DNA from: CAVPDE01 sp964580575
GTDB lineage: Bacteria > Desulfobacterota > DSM-4660 > Desulfatiglandales > HGW-15
Reading direction: 5' to 3'
Assembly (NCBI GenBank): GCA_964580575.1
Contig: CAZOLJ010000074.1
Location: 1 to 21,740 of the forward strand
DNA length: 21,740 bases
Part shown: piece after piece, positions 12,812 to 20,282 of the stretch
Position numbering within the stretch: position 1 is the first letter of the stretch
Layout: each line of letters starts with the position of its first letter
Position numbers and translations under genes: made by a program
The notes under the pieces: model-generated
What the model saw: the letters and a program-made list of their open reading frames with translations, nothing else
Told to the model about the DNA's origin: nothing
Databases searched by the model: none

Positions 12812-14167
12812 ATGAAGAACAAAACCAGTCCTTCGAACGTCGGCGCGGTGGTCTCGGTGCGCGGCAGTGTCGTAGATATACGGTTCGATGCACATTTGCC
12901 GGCCATCTACTCGTTGCTGCACGCGAAGGAGGGGGAAATTGCCATCGAGGTTTTAGCTCAACTCGACGCGCATCGCGTGCGTGGAATCGCGCTGACCCCC
13001 ACCCAAGGCCTCGCCCGCGGGATCGCAGTGGAAGACACGGGCGGGCCGTTGAAGGCGCCGATCGGCAAGGGAATTCTCTCGCGCATGTTCGACGTGTTCG
13101 GCAACACGCTCGACCGCGGAGGGGAAGTTTCGAACGTGGAGTGGCGCACCGTCCATCGCGCGCCGCCGGCGCTGGCCAGGCGCTCCACCAAATCCGAGGT
13201 CTTCGAAACGGGCATCAAAGTTATTGATGTGCTCGTGCCGCTGGAGCGCGGCGGCAAGGCGGGCCTGTTCGGCGGCGCGGGTGTCGGCAAAACCGTCCTG
13301 CTCACTGAAATGATCCACAACATGATTGGCCACCACGAGGGGATCAGTCTGTTTTGTGGCATCGGCGAACGCTGTCGCGAAGGCGAGGAGCTTTACCGGG
13401 AGATGAAGGAAGCCGGCGTGCTGCCGAACATGGTGATGGTATTTGGCCAGATGAACGAGCCCCCCGGCAGCCGTTTCCGAGTGGGCCACGCCGGGCTTAC
13501 GATGGCAGAGTATTTCCGAGACGATGAGCGGCGCGATGTGCTGCTGCTCATCGACAACATCTTCCGTTTCATCCAGGCCGGTTCCGAGGTGTCCGGCTTG
13601 ATGGGGCAGATGCCGTCTCGCCTTGGTTATCAGCCCACGATGGGCACCGAGTTGTCGCGGCTGGAGGAACGTATCGCCAACACCGATAGCGGGGCCATCA
13701 CCTCCATTCAGGCCGTGTATGTGCCGGCGGATGATTTCACCGATCCGGCGGCGGTACATACCTTCTCCCACCTTTCGGCATCCATCGTGCTCTCGCGCAA
13801 ACGGGCGAGCGAGGGACTTTATCCGGCCATCGACCCGTTGCAGTCCGGTTCCAAAATGGCCACGCCGGGCATCGTCGGTGAACGGCATTATCGCCTCGCG
13901 CAGGAAATCCGGCGGACGCTCGCGCAATACGCGGAACTGAAGGACATCATCGCCATGCTCGGTTTGGAGCAACTGTCGCCCGAGGATCGCAACGTGGTCG
14001 CCCGTGCCCGCCGGTTGGAGCGTTTTCTTACTCAGCCTTTTTTCACGACCGAGCAGTTTACCGGGCTCAAAGGCAAGCTCGTCAGCCTAGAAGACTCGCT
14101 GGAGGGCTGTGAGCGCATCCTGCGCGATGAATTCAAAAACTACCCGGGGAGAGCGCGCTCTACATGA
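12812..14167 (+). CDS. atpD: N-ATPase beta subunit, frameshifted near its end
   Basis: 451 residues as read. This is the catalytic beta subunit of an N-type (alternate F-type) ATPase. Walker A is GGAGVGKT at residues 154-161, catalytic Glu186 is in GERCREGEEL, and Walker B is VLLLIDN with Asp248. SGLMGQMPSRLGYQPT and the DPLQSGSKMATP block confirm beta rather than alpha. At 14143-14149 (CCCGGGG) the frame leaves the conserved C-terminus: as read it ends YPGRARST, whereas the next frame gives ESALYMIGAIDEAKEKAK, the normal beta ending. A one-base loss or two-base gain in the G run, or a -1 ribosomal slip, would join them into about 520 residues. GGGAG precedes the ATG. It is the first gene of the atpDCQRBEFAG operon, which has no atpH. 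Confidence 0.93.
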   Translation: MKNKTSPSNVGAVVSVRGSVVDIRFDAHLPAIYSLLHAKEGEIAIEVLAQLDAHRVRGIALTPTQGLARGIAVEDTGGPLKAPIGKGILSRMFDVFGNTLDRGGEVSNVEWRTVHRAPPALARRSTKSEVFETGIKVIDVLVPLERGGKAGLFGGAGVGKTVLLTEMIHNMIGHHEGISLFCGIGERCREGEELYREMKEAGVLPNMVMVFGQMNEPPGSRFRVGHAGLTMAEYFRDDERRDVLLLIDNIFRFIQAGSEVSGLMGQMPSRLGYQPTMGTELSRLEERIANTDSGAITSIQAVYVPADDFTDPAAVHTFSHLSASIVLSRKRASEGLYPAIDPLQSGSKMATPGIVGERHYRLAQEIRRTLAQYAELKDIIAMLGLEQLSPEDRNVVARARRLERFLTQPFFTTEQFTGLKGKLVSLEDSLEGCERILRDEFKNYPGRARST

Positions 14168-14376
14168 TCGGAGCGATTGACGAGGCGAAAGAGAAAGCGA
14201 AATCCGGCAAAAGCACAGGCAGAGACTCATCCCAGCCCGAGTCCAAAATCGAAGCTAAGGGTGGCCCGAAGCCTGCCCCCGATTTCACGACCAAAGCCGG
14301 GTCCGCGCCGACGCCGAAACTCGAGCCGAAGACCAAAACCGAGGTTGAACGTGCAGACAACACGCATGAATCTTAA
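14143..14376 (+). other. atpD: Out-of-frame C-terminus of the beta subunit with a charged tail
   Basis: The -1 frame from the CCCGGGG run reads ESALYMIGAIDEAKEKAK, matching the family ending L-Y-M-x-G-x-x-D-E-A. It continues as a low-complexity tail of about 50 residues (for example KPAPDFTTKAGSAPTPKLEP) to the stop at 14374-14376. An ATG at 14164 (M of YMIG) overlaps the zero-frame TGA, so a separate 70-residue product by re-initiation is also conceivable. The tail overlaps the start of atpC by 11 bases. Confidence 0.8.
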
Positions 14377-14755
14377 GGTGCTCCTGCCATTCGAGGTTTT
14401 TGCCGAGAAGAGCGGCGTGACCCGCATCGTCGCAGAAACAAGGGAGGGTTATTTCGGGCTTTTGCCGCATCGCCTCGACTGCGTGGCCGCGCTCGCGCCC
14501 GGGATTCTGATCTACGAAAACGAAGCGGAAGGCGAGGTTTACGTGGCCGTCGATGAAGGGGTGTTGATCAAGACCGGCCCGGAGGTGCTCGTCTCCGTGC
14601 GCAACGCCATAGCCGGAACGGACCTCCGCCGACTGCGCGAAGCGGTGGAGCGGGAATTTCTGAACCTGGACGAACGGGAGCAGAGCGTGCGCTCGGTGCT
14701 TTCGAAAATGGAAAGCGGTTTCATCCGCCGCCTCGCGGAATTTCATCATGAGTGA
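14366..14755 (+). CDS. atpC: N-ATPase epsilon subunit
   Basis: 129 residues from the ATG at 14366. The frame is open much further upstream, but those residues are an Arg-rich shadow of the beta tail. The domain starts MNLKVLLPFEVFAEKSGVTR and continues with EGYFGLLPHRLDCVAALAPG, the usual epsilon beta-sandwich with its F-G-x-L-P-x-H/R turn. The C-terminal part (about 88-129) is a helical hairpin rich in Arg/Glu (RRLREAVEREFLNLDEREQS). Epsilon links the central stalk to the c-ring and can restrain ATP hydrolysis. There is no separate ribosome-binding site; it is likely translated by coupling with the preceding frame, and it overlaps atpQ by 8 bases. Confidence 0.88.
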   Translation: MNLKVLLPFEVFAEKSGVTRIVAETREGYFGLLPHRLDCVAALAPGILIYENEAEGEVYVAVDEGVLIKTGPEVLVSVRNAIAGTDLRRLREAVEREFLNLDEREQSVRSVLSKMESGFIRRLAEFHHE

Positions 14756-15086
14756 CGAACCCAAGAAAAAGACTTTGAAGCCGAAGCCGCCGCTCAGTCA
14801 GGAGGTCGGGGCGAAGGCGGCGCGCAAACTCCGCGCGCGACGCCATGTCACGCGAACCGTCTGGTTTGGCCTGGGCATGATGGGACTGATCGGCTGGTCG
14901 GTGGCGATTCCGACGCTGCTCGGCGCGGCGCTTGGTCTCTGGCTGGACCGGCGCTATCCGGGAGGCCATTCCTGGACGCTGGCCCTGCTGGTCATCGGCC
15001 TGGTCATTGGCTGTTTGAATGCCTGGCATTGGGTGGCCAAGGAAGACAAGGCAATGCGGGAGGAACAGGAGGATAACGATGAATGA
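14748..15086 (+). CDS. atpQ: N-ATPase AtpQ (AtpI/AtpZ-like) membrane protein
   Basis: 112 residues. A basic, Pro/Lys-rich cytoplasmic start (KKKTLKPKPP) is followed by two helices, about 38-64 and 75-95, joined by LDRRYPGGHSW. The G-x-x-x-G-x-W-L-D-x-R-Y-P pattern is that of the AtpZ/AtpI family. In N-ATPase operons this gene stands third and is called atpQ; relatives are thought to aid c-ring assembly or cation supply. It overlaps atpC by 8 bases and atpR by 8 bases, typical of tight translational coupling. Confidence 0.85.
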   Translation: MSDEPKKKTLKPKPPLSQEVGAKAARKLRARRHVTRTVWFGLGMMGLIGWSVAIPTLLGAALGLWLDRRYPGGHSWTLALLVIGLVIGCLNAWHWVAKEDKAMREEQEDNDE

Positions 15087-15393
15087 AATGCTGACACTGG
15101 TGCTGGCGTGGGTGGCGGGGGGGGTGCTCGGTGCGATTTTCTTCAGCGGCCTTTGGTGGACGGTTCGCAAGGGCGTTTCGTCCAGACAGCCGGCGCTTTG
15201 GTTCTTCGGCAGCCTATTGCTGCGGATGAGCATTGCCCTAGCTGGATTTTACTTTGTCTCGGGCGGTCATTGGGACCGGCTGCTGGCGTGTCTCCTCGGA
15301 TTTGTCATCGCGCGTTTCACCCTGACGCGGCTTACCGGTCCGCCGGTCGATCACCACAACTCGCCAGCGAAGGTGGCCGGTCATGCGCCTTAG
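15079..15393 (+). CDS. atpR: N-ATPase AtpR membrane protein
   Basis: 104 residues from the ATG at 15079; GGAGGA sits about 7 bases upstream inside atpQ. Three predicted helices, about 4-27, 39-60 and 66-82, with Arg49 buried in helix 2 (FFGSLLLRMSIALAGFYF). AtpR is found only in N-ATPase operons, always between atpQ and atpB. Its membrane Arg has been suggested to interact with the c-subunit carboxylates during assembly; that is not something the sequence proves. It overlaps atpB by 11 bases. Fourth-gene position and three-helix topology support the call more than raw similarity does. Confidence 0.83.
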   Translation: MNEMLTLVLAWVAGGVLGAIFFSGLWWTVRKGVSSRQPALWFFGSLLLRMSIALAGFYFVSGGHWDRLLACLLGFVIARFTLTRLTGPPVDHHNSPAKVAGHAP

Positions 15394-16078
15394 CCCCGAT
15401 GAGATGATCTTTTGGCAACACGGGTTTCTCAAACTCAACGCCACCATTGTGTTCACCTGGGGACTGATGCTCGTGCTGGCCGTTGGTTCAAAAGTCATTA
15501 CGCGCAAACTTTCCACGGGTCTGAAACGTTCCCGCTGGCAGAACCTTCTGGAAATCGTCGTCACCGGCATCGAGAAACAAATTGAAGAGGTAGGCCTGAG
15601 TCAGCCGCAGAAATACCTCTGCTTTCTGGGCACGCTCTTTCTGTTTGTCGCTGCAGCCAGCCTCTGTACCGTCATTCCCGGCTACGAGCCCCCGACTGGC
15701 TCTCTCTCGACCACGGCGGCACTCGCGCTGGGCGTGTTTGTGGCCGTGCCGTTCTTCGGCATCGAGGAGCAAGGGGTGGGCAACTACCTCACGTCCTATG
15801 TAAAGCCGACGTTCATCATGCTGCCGTTTAACATCATCAGCGAGATTTCGCGCACGCTGGCCCTGGCCGTCCGTCTGTTCGGCAACATGATGAGCGGGGC
15901 GATGATCATCGGTATCCTACTCACGATCACACCGTTTATCTTCCCGATCATCATGACGGCGCTCGGTCTGCTCACCGGCATGGTGCAGGCGTACATCTTC
16001 AGCATCCTCGCAGCGGTTTACATCGCGGCCGCCACGCGAGTCCGTAGGCGCAAGCCTGAACCCGATGCAAAACATTGA
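15383..16078 (+). CDS. atpB: N-ATPase subunit a
   Basis: 231 residues, polytopic. Helices are visible at about 19-39, 78-99, 110-126, 143-180 and 185-218. The essential stator Arg is Arg164 in LALAVRLFGNMMSG, and the last helix carries Gln202 in MVQAYIFSILAAVY; both are the family's ion-channel residues. The length is at the short end for subunit a, as is normal for N-type enzymes. Subunit a forms the two half-channels next to the c-ring. It overlaps atpR by 11 bases; 31 bases separate it from atpE. Confidence 0.93.
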   Translation: MRLSPDEMIFWQHGFLKLNATIVFTWGLMLVLAVGSKVITRKLSTGLKRSRWQNLLEIVVTGIEKQIEEVGLSQPQKYLCFLGTLFLFVAAASLCTVIPGYEPPTGSLSTTAALALGVFVAVPFFGIEEQGVGNYLTSYVKPTFIMLPFNIISEISRTLALAVRLFGNMMSGAMIIGILLTITPFIFPIIMTALGLLTGMVQAYIFSILAAVYIAAATRVRRRKPEPDAKH

Positions 16079-16109
16079 AGCATGAGCGATGAAAACAAAA
16101 GGAGAACCT

Positions 16110-16391
16110 ATGGATAACATGACTATTATCGCGGTGGCATCCATTGTCATCGCCGGCATCACCACCGCTTTCGGCACCATGGCACCAGCGCTGGGCGAAG
16201 GGCGGTCGGTCGCGGCGGCGCTGAGTTCACTGGCGCAGCAGCCCGACGCCTCCGCCACCATCACCCGGACGCTGTTCGTCGGCCTGGCGATGATCGAGTC
16301 CACGGCCATCTATTGTTTCGTGGTCTCAATGATTCTCATCTTCGCCAACCCGTTCTGGAACCACGTTATCGCCCAGGTGGGAGGAAAGTAA
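16110..16391 (+). CDS. atpE: N-ATPase subunit c
   Basis: 93 residues from the ATG at 16110, behind AAAGGAGAACCT, the strongest ribosome-binding site of the operon; this fits the high copy number of subunit c. An in-frame ATG at 16089 lacks such a site. A helical hairpin: helix 1 ends APALGEGRSVAAALSS, loop AQQPD, helix 2 has LAMIESTAIYCFVV. The ion site has two carboxylates, Glu30 (where many Na+-type c subunits have Gln) and Glu63, plus Ser64, Thr65 and Tyr68. N-ATPases were first proposed to be Na+ pumps. A paired-carboxylate site, however, has been reported to favour H+ in at least one N-type ring, so ion specificity is open. Confidence 0.94.
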   Translation: MDNMTIIAVASIVIAGITTAFGTMAPALGEGRSVAAALSSLAQQPDASATITRTLFVGLAMIESTAIYCFVVSMILIFANPFWNHVIAQVGGK

Positions 16392-16394
16392 GTT

Positions 16395-17261
16395 ATGCTC
16401 ATCGACTGGTTCACTGTCAGTGCCCAGGTGGTCAACTTCCTCATCCTGGTGTGGTTGATGAAGCGCTTTCTCTACAAGCCCATCCTCCACGCCATCGACG
16501 CGCGGGAGCAGCGTATCGCCAAGGAACTCGCGGACGCCGACACGACAAAAACCGAAGCCGAAAAGGAGCGCGAAAAGTTCCAGAAAAAGAACGAGGAGTT
16601 CGACCAGCAGCGCGATGAACTCCTGAGCAAGGTGAAGGATGAGGCAAAAGCCGTACGTCAGCGCCTCCTCGATGAAGCGCGGCAGGCGGCCGACGCGCTG
16701 CGTGCCAAACGACAGGACGCGTTGAAACGCGAACAACAGAGCTTGAACGACGAAATCACCCGCCGAACCCAGGAGGAAGTTTTTGCCATCGCGCGAAAGA
16801 CGCTGACCGATCTCGCGGGGACGACGCTGGAAGAACGCATGAGCGAGGTGTTCAGGCGCCGCTTGCGAGAGCTGAACGATGTGGCGAAGGAAGGTCTCGC
16901 CAAGGCCCTGAAAACATCGTCCGACCCGGCGCTCGTGCGCAGCGCCTTCGAGCTGCCGGCGGAGCAACGAGCCTCGATACAACATGCGCTCAACGAAACC
17001 CTCTCGGCTGATATCCAAGTTCGTTTCGAGACCGCGCCGGACGTGATCAGCGGCATCGAACTCACCGCGAAGGGACGGAAGGTCGCCTGGAGCATCGTGG
17101 ATTATCTCGCGTCATTGGAAAAGAGCGTCGGCGAACTGCTGAAAGAGCAGTCCAAACCCCAAGCCAAACCTGAAGCCAAACCCGAGGCGGACCCTGAAGC
17201 CCAAGCCGAACCCAAGGCAAAATCCGGGACTAAAAGTGCTGCTGCCGAGGAGGCCAAATGA
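16395..17261 (+). CDS. atpF: N-ATPase subunit b with delta-like C-terminal domain
   Basis: 288 residues, far longer than a plain b subunit (about 155-170). One helix at residues 6-23 (TVSAQVVNFLILVWLMKRFL) with the b-type Y-K-P-I turn, then a long coiled coil to about 175. Residues about 178-246 resemble the C-terminal part of the delta subunit: LVRSAFELPAEQRASIQHAL, then APDVISGIELTAKGRKVAWS and a final helix SIVDYLASLE. This fits the absence of atpH: the b subunit carries the link to the catalytic head. Residues 251-288 are a Lys/Pro/Glu/Ala-rich tail (KPQAKPEAKPEADPEAQ). It starts 3 bases after the atpE stop, and its TGA overlaps the atpA ATG. Confidence 0.92.
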   Translation: MLIDWFTVSAQVVNFLILVWLMKRFLYKPILHAIDAREQRIAKELADADTTKTEAEKEREKFQKKNEEFDQQRDELLSKVKDEAKAVRQRLLDEARQAADALRAKRQDALKREQQSLNDEITRRTQEEVFAIARKTLTDLAGTTLEERMSEVFRRRLRELNDVAKEGLAKALKTSSDPALVRSAFELPAEQRASIQHALNETLSADIQVRFETAPDVISGIELTAKGRKVAWSIVDYLASLEKSVGELLKEQSKPQAKPEAKPEADPEAQAEPKAKSGTKSAAAEEAK

Positions 17262-18937
17262 GCACGGCGCCCGATCCTTTGCAAAGTGTCTTCGACCGCG
17301 TGTTCGCCGGCCTGAGCCAGGGGCGCGAAACCTTCACGCCGCAACTGACGCCGCACGAGGTCGGCACGATCGCCAGCGTCTCCACGGGCATCGCACGGGT
17401 CTCTGGCCTTCCCGGGGTGGGCTTTGACGAACTGGTGAAATTTCCCGGTGATGTGTTCGGCATCGCATTCAACGTGGACGAGGACGAAATCGGCGTCGTG
17501 CTGCTCGGCGAATACTGGCATCTCCACGCGGGAGATGAAGTCCGGCGCACGGGCCGGGTCATGGACGTGGCCGTCGGCGACGGATTGCTGGGACGCGTCA
17601 TTGACCCGCTCGGCCGGCCCCTAGATGGCAATGGGCCGGTAGGCTCCAGCGAGCGCCTGCCCATCGAACGCCCCGCCGCGCCCATCATGGACCGCGCGCC
17701 CGTCACTGTGCCGCTCCAGACCGGATTTAAAGTCATTGACGCGCTCATTCCCATCGGACGCGGCCAGCGTGAGCTGATCCTCGGTGACCGGCAGACGGGC
17801 AAGACCGCCATTGCGATCGACACCATCCTCAATCAGCGTGGCAAGGATGTCCTGTGCATCTATTGCGCCATTGGCCAGCGGGGGGCCGCCATTGCGAAGG
17901 CCGTGGCCACATTCCAGCAAAAGGACGCGATGGATTACACCGTCGTGGTTGTCACCGAGGGCAACGACCCGCCGGGCCTCGCCTACATCGCCCCTTACGC
18001 CGCCACCAGCATCGCGGAGCATTTCATGGAGCGAGGCCGCGACGTCGTGGTCGTTTACGACGATCTGACCCATCATGCCCGCGCCTATCGCGAGCTTTCT
18101 CTGTTGCTGCGCCGTCCGCCCGGTCGCGAAGCCTTCCCAGGAGACATCTTTTATGTCCACTCGCGGCTGCTGGAGCGCGCAACGCACTTGCGCAAGGAAC
18201 TCGGCGGCGGCTCCCTCACCGCGCTGCCCATCATTGAAACCGAAGCACAAAACATTTCCGCCTACATTCCGACCAATTTGATCTCCATCACCGATGGGCA
18301 GATCTACCTCTCGCCTTCACTATTCGAACTGGGCGTGCTGCCGGCGGTCGATGTCGGCAAATCCGTTTCGCGCGTCGGCGGCAAGGCGCAACGGGCGGCA
18401 TACCGGGCGGTGGCGGGCGACCTCAAGCTCGCCTACTCGCAATTTGAAGAACTTGAGACCTTTGCCCGGTTCGGCGCCCGGCTGGATGAAGATAACCGGA
18501 AGGTCATTGAGCATGGGCGGCGCATCCGGGCCTGCCTCAAGCAGCCGGAATTCGCCCCGGTGTCCGTGCCCGCGCAAATCGCCGTGCTGCTGGCGTTGAT
18601 CGCCGAACTCTACGACGACGTGCCGCTCGACCGGATGAAGGAGGCCGAGCAGGCCGTACGCAAGGCGGCGGCGGAGATCCCGACGGAGGTGAGCGAGCGA
18701 TTGGATACCGCCGACAAGTTGAGCGATGAGGATCGCGAAACGATCATCGGAATCGCCCGCCAAGCGCTCGAAGAGTTCTCGGCCGAGCCGGACTCCAAGT
18801 CTGAGCCGGAACAAGAGACGGAAGAGCAGCCCAAACCTGAAGCGAAGGCCGAGCCCATGCCTGAAATCGAGTCCAAGGCGGAGGCCCAAACGGAGGTCAA
18901 ACCCAAGCCCGAGGCGGCACTCAAGGAGAATTCATGA
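17258..18937 (+). CDS. atpA: N-ATPase alpha subunit
   Basis: 559 residues, longer than the usual 500-510. It has the alpha-type P-loop GDRQTGKT (residues 176-183), YCAIGQRGAAIAKA, and VSRVGGKAQ with the arginine finger Arg372 that reaches into the neighbouring beta catalytic site. The N-terminal half has the beta-barrel blocks GTIASVSTGIARVSGLPGVG and LLGRVIDPLGRPLDG. From about residue 508 onward a 52-residue low-complexity tail follows (SEPEQETEEQPKPEAKAEP and so on), similar in composition to the tails of b and of frameshifted beta. It is linked to atpF and atpG by ATGA overlaps on both sides, so expression is tightly coupled. Confidence 0.95.
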   Translation: MSTAPDPLQSVFDRVFAGLSQGRETFTPQLTPHEVGTIASVSTGIARVSGLPGVGFDELVKFPGDVFGIAFNVDEDEIGVVLLGEYWHLHAGDEVRRTGRVMDVAVGDGLLGRVIDPLGRPLDGNGPVGSSERLPIERPAAPIMDRAPVTVPLQTGFKVIDALIPIGRGQRELILGDRQTGKTAIAIDTILNQRGKDVLCIYCAIGQRGAAIAKAVATFQQKDAMDYTVVVVTEGNDPPGLAYIAPYAATSIAEHFMERGRDVVVVYDDLTHHARAYRELSLLLRRPPGREAFPGDIFYVHSRLLERATHLRKELGGGSLTALPIIETEAQNISAYIPTNLISITDGQIYLSPSLFELGVLPAVDVGKSVSRVGGKAQRAAYRAVAGDLKLAYSQFEELETFARFGARLDEDNRKVIEHGRRIRACLKQPEFAPVSVPAQIAVLLALIAELYDDVPLDRMKEAEQAVRKAAAEIPTEVSERLDTADKLSDEDRETIIGIARQALEEFSAEPDSKSEPEQETEEQPKPEAKAEPMPEIESKAEAQTEVKPKPEAALKENS

Positions 18938-19827
18938 GCGACACCATGGCGAGCCTGCGTCGAAAGATCGACAGCGCCGGAAATCTCCAATCCGTCGTCC
19001 GCACCATGAAGGCCCTGGCCGCTTCGAGTATCGGCCAATACGAGCAATCGGTGCGCGCATTGGGTGACTACTATCGCACCGTGGAGTTGGGGTTGGGCGT
19101 CTGTTTCCGGAGCACCGGTTCAGCGGCATTGAAGACTGGAGAGACAAGACGAACGGATGCGGGTACGATTGGCGCGGTCGTGTTTGGTTCCGACCAGGGA
19201 TTGGTGGGCCGGTTTAATGATGTGGTTGCTGATCATGCGGTTAAGACCCTGGGAGCTCTGCCGGCCAAACCCGAGGTCTGGGCCGTCGGTGAGCGTGTTC
19301 ATGCGCGCTTGGCGGACGCGGGCCTGCCTCTGGTCGGACTCTTCACCGTGCCGAACTCCGTCAAGGCCATCCCCGCGCTCGTCGGCGAGATCCTCGTGGA
19401 AAGCGAGGCGCGCCGCAGCCAGGGCGAAATCGTCGAACTCCATCTCTTCTACAACTGTCCCACATCCGGAGCGGTTTATGAGCCCGTCAAACAGAGGTTG
19501 CTGCCGTTGGACGAAATCTGGCGACGCGAACTCGCCAAGCTTCCCTGGCCGACGAAGAACTTGCCCGAGGTCATGGGTGGCGGCACCGAGACCTTGCGGG
19601 CGCTCATCCGCGAATATCTTTTCGTCTCGCTCTTCCGGGCGTGCGCCGAATCCCTCGCGAGCGAGAACGCGAGCCGCCTGGCGGCGATGCAACGCGCCGA
19701 CAAAAACATCGACGAATTGCTGGAGGACCTCAACCAGAAATTCCATCGTCTGCGCCAGAGTGGCATCGACGAGGAGTTGTTCGACGTCGTTTCCGGCTTC
19801 GAAGCGCTGAGCGTAGAGGAGAAATGA
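18934..19827 (+). CDS. atpG: N-ATPase gamma subunit
   Basis: 297 residues. The N-terminal helix MASLRRKIDSAGNLQSVVRT, then MKALAASS, is the gamma signature that inserts into the alpha/beta head. The central Rossmann-like part contains VVFGSDQGLVGRFND. The C-terminal helix has RADKNIDELLEDLNQKFHRL ending in a divergent SGIDEELFDVVSGFEAL, where ordinary F-type gamma has R-Q-x-x-I-T-x-E-I; this divergence is characteristic of the N-type branch. It overlaps atpA by ATGA and rpiB by ATGA. It is the last ATPase gene. Confidence 0.93.
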   Translation: MSDTMASLRRKIDSAGNLQSVVRTMKALAASSIGQYEQSVRALGDYYRTVELGLGVCFRSTGSAALKTGETRRTDAGTIGAVVFGSDQGLVGRFNDVVADHAVKTLGALPAKPEVWAVGERVHARLADAGLPLVGLFTVPNSVKAIPALVGEILVESEARRSQGEIVELHLFYNCPTSGAVYEPVKQRLLPLDEIWRRELAKLPWPTKNLPEVMGGGTETLRALIREYLFVSLFRACAESLASENASRLAAMQRADKNIDELLEDLNQKFHRLRQSGIDEELFDVVSGFEALSVEEK

Positions 19828-20279
19828 TGCGCATCGGCATAGCTGCAGACCATGGTGGGTTTGAGTTGAAAGTGCAACTGACTGCGGCCCTCAAGGCCGC
19901 CGGTCATGAGCTGGCGGACTTCGGCGCCCATGAGTTGGATACAGGAGATGACTACCCGGATTTTGTGGTGCCCCTGGCCAGGGCGGTGGCGAAGGGTGAG
20001 GTCACCCGGGGCTTGGCCATCTGCGGCAGCGGGGTAGGGGCTTGCGTTGCGGCGAACAAGGTGCCCGGCGTGCGGGCGGCGTTGATCACGGATTCCTTCT
20101 CCGCTCATCAGGGGGTAGAGGACGACGACATGAACGTTATGTGTCTGGGGGGCCGGGTCACGGGACATGCTCTATCCTGGGATTTGGTCCAAACGTTCCT
20201 GAGCGCCCATTTCAAGGGGGCCGAACGGTTCAGTCGCCGTCTTGCGAAAGTGGCGCCGTTAGAAAAGGAGAAGGACTAA
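19824..20279 (+). CDS. rpiB: Ribose-5-phosphate isomerase B (RpiB/LacA/LacB family)
   Basis: 151 residues from the ATG at 19824, which overlaps the atpG stop as ATGA; a second ATG directly follows. The enzyme interconverts ribose-5-P and ribulose-5-P. Seen here: the N-terminal strand RIGIAADHGGFELK with Asp9/His10, DYPDF, the catalytic Cys67 in ICGSGVGACVAANKVPGVRA, and the SAHQGVEDDDMNVMCLGGRV block that closes the active site. The length is normal. Its coupling to the ATPase operon, with phosphoketolase at the other end of the same gene run, suggests a role in feeding pentose phosphates to phosphoketolase. An allose-6-P or galactose-6-P isomerase activity cannot be excluded within this family. 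Confidence 0.92.
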   Translation: MMRIGIAADHGGFELKVQLTAALKAAGHELADFGAHELDTGDDYPDFVVPLARAVAKGEVTRGLAICGSGVGACVAANKVPGVRAALITDSFSAHQGVEDDDMNVMCLGGRVTGHALSWDLVQTFLSAHFKGAERFSRRLAKVAPLEKEKD

Positions 20280-20282
20280 CTT

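Noticed and set aside
12953..13972. A 339-codon open frame on the minus strand opposite atpD
   Set aside because: His/Arg-rich shadow of a GC-rich gene with clear family motifs on the plus strand.
14177..14365. Arg/Pro-rich N-terminal extension of the epsilon frame
   Set aside because: It is the out-of-frame reading of the beta tail; epsilon family proteins start at the equivalent of 14366.
16110..16391. Calling the ATPase a Na+ pump outright
   Set aside because: Ser64/Thr65/Tyr68 suggest Na+, but Glu30 in place of Gln makes H+ equally possible, so specificity is left open.
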